A stretch of DNA of 64,000 bases, taken from positions 1 through 64,000 of the forward strand of contig NZ_NRRD01000017.1 in NCBI RefSeq assembly GCF_020023995.1, given 5' to 3'. This document shows, in pieces, positions 61,917 through 64,000 of the stretch. The translations under genes and the position numbers were made by a program. Within the stretch, counting starts at the first letter, position 1. Every line of letters begins with the position of its first letter. The notes beneath the pieces were generated by a model, which was given only the letters and a program-made list of their open reading frames with translations, ran no database searches and was not told where the DNA came from. Source of the stretch: Rhodobacter sp. TJ_12 (GTDB lineage Bacteria > Pseudomonadota > Alphaproteobacteria > Rhodobacterales > Rhodobacteraceae).

Positions 61917-62390
61917 ATGAAACCTGCCCTCCCCCTGATGGCCCTTGCGGCCGCCCTTTCCACCAGCGTCTTTGGCGCGCTTTCGGCAGCCCCGATCACC
62001 GATCAGATCGCCCCGGCGCCGATCCAGACCCCGGTGGCCGAAACCTCGGCCAATGTGCTGTTCGCCTCGATGCCCGCCGCCAGCATGGCCAATGCTGCAA
62101 CGCCCGCGCCCGAGACCGCGCCCGAGACTGCGGCCCAGACTGCCCCCACGCGTGCTCCGGTGCAATTGGCCGACCGGCACGGGCATGATGGCTGGTTCTT
62201 TGGCATGTTCGATGACGACGACGACGACCATCACCGCCGCGGGCGCCATCATGACGACGATGACGACGATTACCGCTGCCCGCCCGGCGCGGCCAATTGC
62301 GCCGCCAGCCCCGCCGCAGCGGGCACCACGGCCCCGCCCGATAACGGGCTGTTCACCCCCGGCGCGAAACCGCAAGTGCAAACCAATTGA
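61917..62390 (+). CDS. Exported Asp/His-rich protein
   Basis: 157 residues: signal peptide (MKPALPLMALAAALSTSVFG), an Ala/Pro/Thr-rich spacer, then MFDDDDDDHHRRGRHHDDDD and another Cys-containing turn (YRCPPGAANC). The Asp/His cluster could bind divalent metals (Ni, Zn, Cu, Fe). No family known. It lies between the PepSY and DUF2271 genes, 169 bases after the first. Confidence 0.65.
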   Translation: MKPALPLMALAAALSTSVFGALSAAPITDQIAPAPIQTPVAETSANVLFASMPAASMANAATPAPETAPETAAQTAPTRAPVQLADRHGHDGWFFGMFDDDDDDHHRRGRHHDDDDDDYRCPPGAANCAASPAAAGTTAPPDNGLFTPGAKPQVQTN

Positions 62391-62404
62391 GAAAGGGTCG
62401 ACAG

Positions 62405-62872
62405 ATGAAATCGCTTCCGACAACGCTGGCACTTTCCACCGCCTTGGTGCCGGGGCTGGCCGCCGCCACCCCCGTCACCTTCACCACGCAAATGACCAAT
62501 TACGGCGGGGATGGCGCCTATGTCGCCTATTATGTCACCGATGCCGCAGGCAGCTATGTCGGCAGCCTGTGGATGGCGGGCGGCAAGGCGAAATACTATA
62601 AACACCTTGCGGGCTGGTATGCGGCCACGGGCGGCAATACCGCCCAGGTCGATGGCATCACCGGCGCCTCGGTCGGCGCGGGGCGCAATCTGACGATCAC
62701 GCTTGATCTGCAAGATGCGCTTTTTGATGCGGGCTATGTGCTCCATGTCGATAGCTCGGTCGAGAAAATGTCCGATCAGCCCAATGATGTGGTGATCCCG
62801 CTGACCTCGGCCAATCTTGGCAAGCCCGTCTCTGGCAAGCGTTACGTGCAAAGCGTGACCGTGTCCAAGTAA
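62405..62872 (+). CDS. DUF2271 exported protein
   Basis: 155 residues with a signal peptide (SLPTTLALSTALVPGLAAA). PVTFTTQMTNYGGDGAYVAYYVTDAAGSYVGSLWMAGGKAKYYKHLAGWY and SVEKMSDQPNDVVIPLT (as patterns) match DUF2271, found beside PepSY and flavin reductase genes in proteobacteria. Periplasmic; function unknown, possibly a carrier in reductive metal metabolism. It starts 14 bases after the preceding stop. Confidence 0.85.
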   Translation: MKSLPTTLALSTALVPGLAAATPVTFTTQMTNYGGDGAYVAYYVTDAAGSYVGSLWMAGGKAKYYKHLAGWYAATGGNTAQVDGITGASVGAGRNLTITLDLQDALFDAGYVLHVDSSVEKMSDQPNDVVIPLTSANLGKPVSGKRYVQSVTVSK

Positions 62873-62896
62873 CCCCCAGACCCGGAGGGCAAACCC

Positions 62897-64000
62897 GTGT
62901 TGCGTCTTCTTCACCGCTGGCCCGGCCTTTTGGCGCTGGCCCTTGTCGTTCTTTTGTCGGTCACCGGCGCGCTTTTGTCGCTTTACCCGGCGGCGGAACG
63001 GCTGGCCGTGCCACAGGCCGAAAGCCAATTGTCGGTGGCCGATCTCGCAACACGGGTGGCGCAGGCCCATCCGGGCGTTGAACAAATCCGCCGCGCGCCT
63101 TCGGGGCGCGTGGTGGCTTGGTGGTTTGAAAACGGCACCCCCGGCGCGGCGGTGATCGACCCCGCAACCGGGGCCGAGATCGGCAGCCCCGATCCCGCCT
63201 TCGGTTTGCGCTTTTTAACCGAATTGCACCGCTCGCTCTTTTTGGGCGATGGCGGGCGCATCACCGCGGCGGTGGGTGCGGGGCTGATGCTGCTGTTGGC
63301 GGTCTCGGGCGCTGTTTTGGTGGCGCGGCGCATGGGCGGCTGGAACCGCTGGTTCGCCCGCGCGCGCGGCCCCTTGGCCAGCCGGTTGCACACAGAACTG
63401 GCCCGGCTTGCGATTGGCGGGCTGGTGATTTCGTCTCTGACGGGGCTGTGGATGACGGCGTCGGTCTTTTCGCTCATTCCCGATGCGCCCACCGATCCCA
63501 CCCCGGCGATGGCGCAAACCGGGGTGGCGCCGCTGGCGCTTTCGGCGCTGCCACTCTTGGCGCAAACGCCTGCCAGCGCGCTTAAAGAGCTTTCCTTCCC
63601 CTCGCCCGATCTGCCCGGCGATACGTTCAAGCTGACCACCGAAGGCGGCGCGGCGCGGATCGATCCGGGCACTGGGGCGGTTTTGTCCGTCACCACGCCC
63701 GGCTGGCTGGAGCGGATCGGCGCGCTGATGGTGATGGTGCATACCGGGCGCGGCGCGGCGACGCTGGGGCTGATCTTGGGGCTGATGTCGGCAATGGTGC
63801 CGGTGCTGGGCTGGAGCGGCTTTCGCCAATGGCAAGGCGCGCGCCGCTATGGGGCCCGGATCAAGGGCAATGCCAAACCCGCCAAGGCCGAAACCGTGAT
63901 CTTGGTCGCCTCCGAAGGGGGCACGACCTGGGGCTTTGCGCGCAGCTTGCATGACGGGCTGCGCCAAGCCGGGCAAAAGGTGCATACCGGCGCGATCGCG
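62897..64000 (+). CDS. PepSY-TM / flavodoxin-type reductase (partial, C-terminus outside)
   Basis: 368 residues read from a GTG at 62897 with a GGAGGG site, open to the window end. N-terminal TM (WPGLLALALVVLLSVTGALL), a PepSY-like periplasmic domain (ATRVAQAHPGVEQIRRAPSG), further TM segments (LMLLLAVSGAVLVARRMGGWNRW; LARLAIGGLVISSLTGLWM; LIGLMVHTG-type), then the start of a flavodoxin/CysJ-like domain (ETVILVASEGGTTWGFARSL). This is the architecture of membrane PepSY/sulfite-reductase-flavoprotein-like proteins used for ferric reduction. The FAD/NADPH parts should follow. Confidence 0.85.
   Translation, partial: MLRLLHRWPGLLALALVVLLSVTGALLSLYPAAERLAVPQAESQLSVADLATRVAQAHPGVEQIRRAPSGRVVAWWFENGTPGAAVIDPATGAEIGSPDPAFGLRFLTELHRSLFLGDGGRITAAVGAGLMLLLAVSGAVLVARRMGGWNRWFARARGPLASRLHTELARLAIGGLVISSLTGLWMTASVFSLIPDAPTDPTPAMAQTGVAPLALSALPLLAQTPASALKELSFPSPDLPGDTFKLTTEGGAARIDPGTGAVLSVTTPGWLERIGALMVMVHTGRGAATLGLILGLMSAMVPVLGWSGFRQWQGARRYGARIKGNAKPAKAETVILVASEGGTTWGFARSLHDGLRQAGQKVHTGAIA

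Overview
The window (about 65% G+C by eye, strong GC3 bias) looks like a chromosomal segment of a diazotrophic purple non-sulfur bacterium of the Rhodobacterales (Rhodobacter sensu lato). The reasons are a complete Mo-nitrogenase cluster of the compact R. sphaeroides type, an adjacent R. capsulatus-type mopA/modABCD/mop molybdenum locus, and a prophage with tail-tip genes reminiscent of the gene transfer agent (GTA). The species cannot be fixed from sequence reading alone.

Region 1 (1-25052) is the right part of an apparently intact HK97-type siphophage prophage integrated at the 3' end of a tRNA-Arg(UCU) gene (25053-25129); its left end lies outside the window. Structural genes run on the minus strand from the terminase (about 15.4 kb) down to the tail tip at base 1: TerS, TerL, portal, S49 protease, HK97 capsid, connectors, tail tube, a tail-chaperone pair with a lambda-type GGGAAAG slippery site, tape measure and tip proteins. 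A small exported protein (7591-7872) is inserted on the opposite strand. Upstream on the same strand lie early/regulatory genes (16-21 kb). A divergent cro/cI-like switch sits at 20.7-21.4 kb. A second, plus-strand operon (22.4-25.0 kb) encodes a GapR-like protein, an excisionase-like protein and the tyrosine integrase. Its upstream region carries the same inverted-repeat operators, with the same 34-bp spacing, as the cro-like gene. I see no lysis cassette in the part shown.

Region 2 (25.1-29.8 kb) is host flank: a GNAT acetyltransferase, a large low-information intergenic stretch, a secreted serralysin-like M10 protease with RTX repeats, and a cysteine synthase.

Region 3 (29.9-34.7 kb) is molybdenum handling: a ModE/MopA-type regulator divergent from modABCD with a Mo-box-like repeat between them, then the molbindin gene mop, separated from modD by a bidirectional terminator.

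Region 4 (34.8-56.4 kb) is a nitrogen-fixation cluster entirely on the minus strand. In transcription order: nifHDK; nifE-nifN-nifX-DUF269-a 49-aa basic ORF-DUF683-fdxB-nifQ-a conserved-looking hypothetical; nif-iscA-nifU-nifS-nifV-nifW, then rpoN; nifA; nifB-LRV Fe-S protein-nifZ-nifT-SIR2-like. I find four sigma-54 -24/-12 promoters (before nifH, nifE, iscA and nifB). NifA upstream activator sites TGT-N10-ACA are perfect before nifE, iscA and nifB and degenerate before nifH. NifU here lacks two of the three scaffold cysteines and the whole central [2Fe-2S] domain.

Region 5 (56.4-64.0 kb) holds a methyl-accepting chemotaxis protein, an OmpR/PmrB-type two-component system, and divergent from it a set of exported PepSY, Asp/His-rich and DUF2271 proteins followed by a PepSY-TM/flavodoxin reductase that runs off the window. 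The divergent intergenic region holds two oppositely oriented direct-repeat boxes that could be response-regulator sites.
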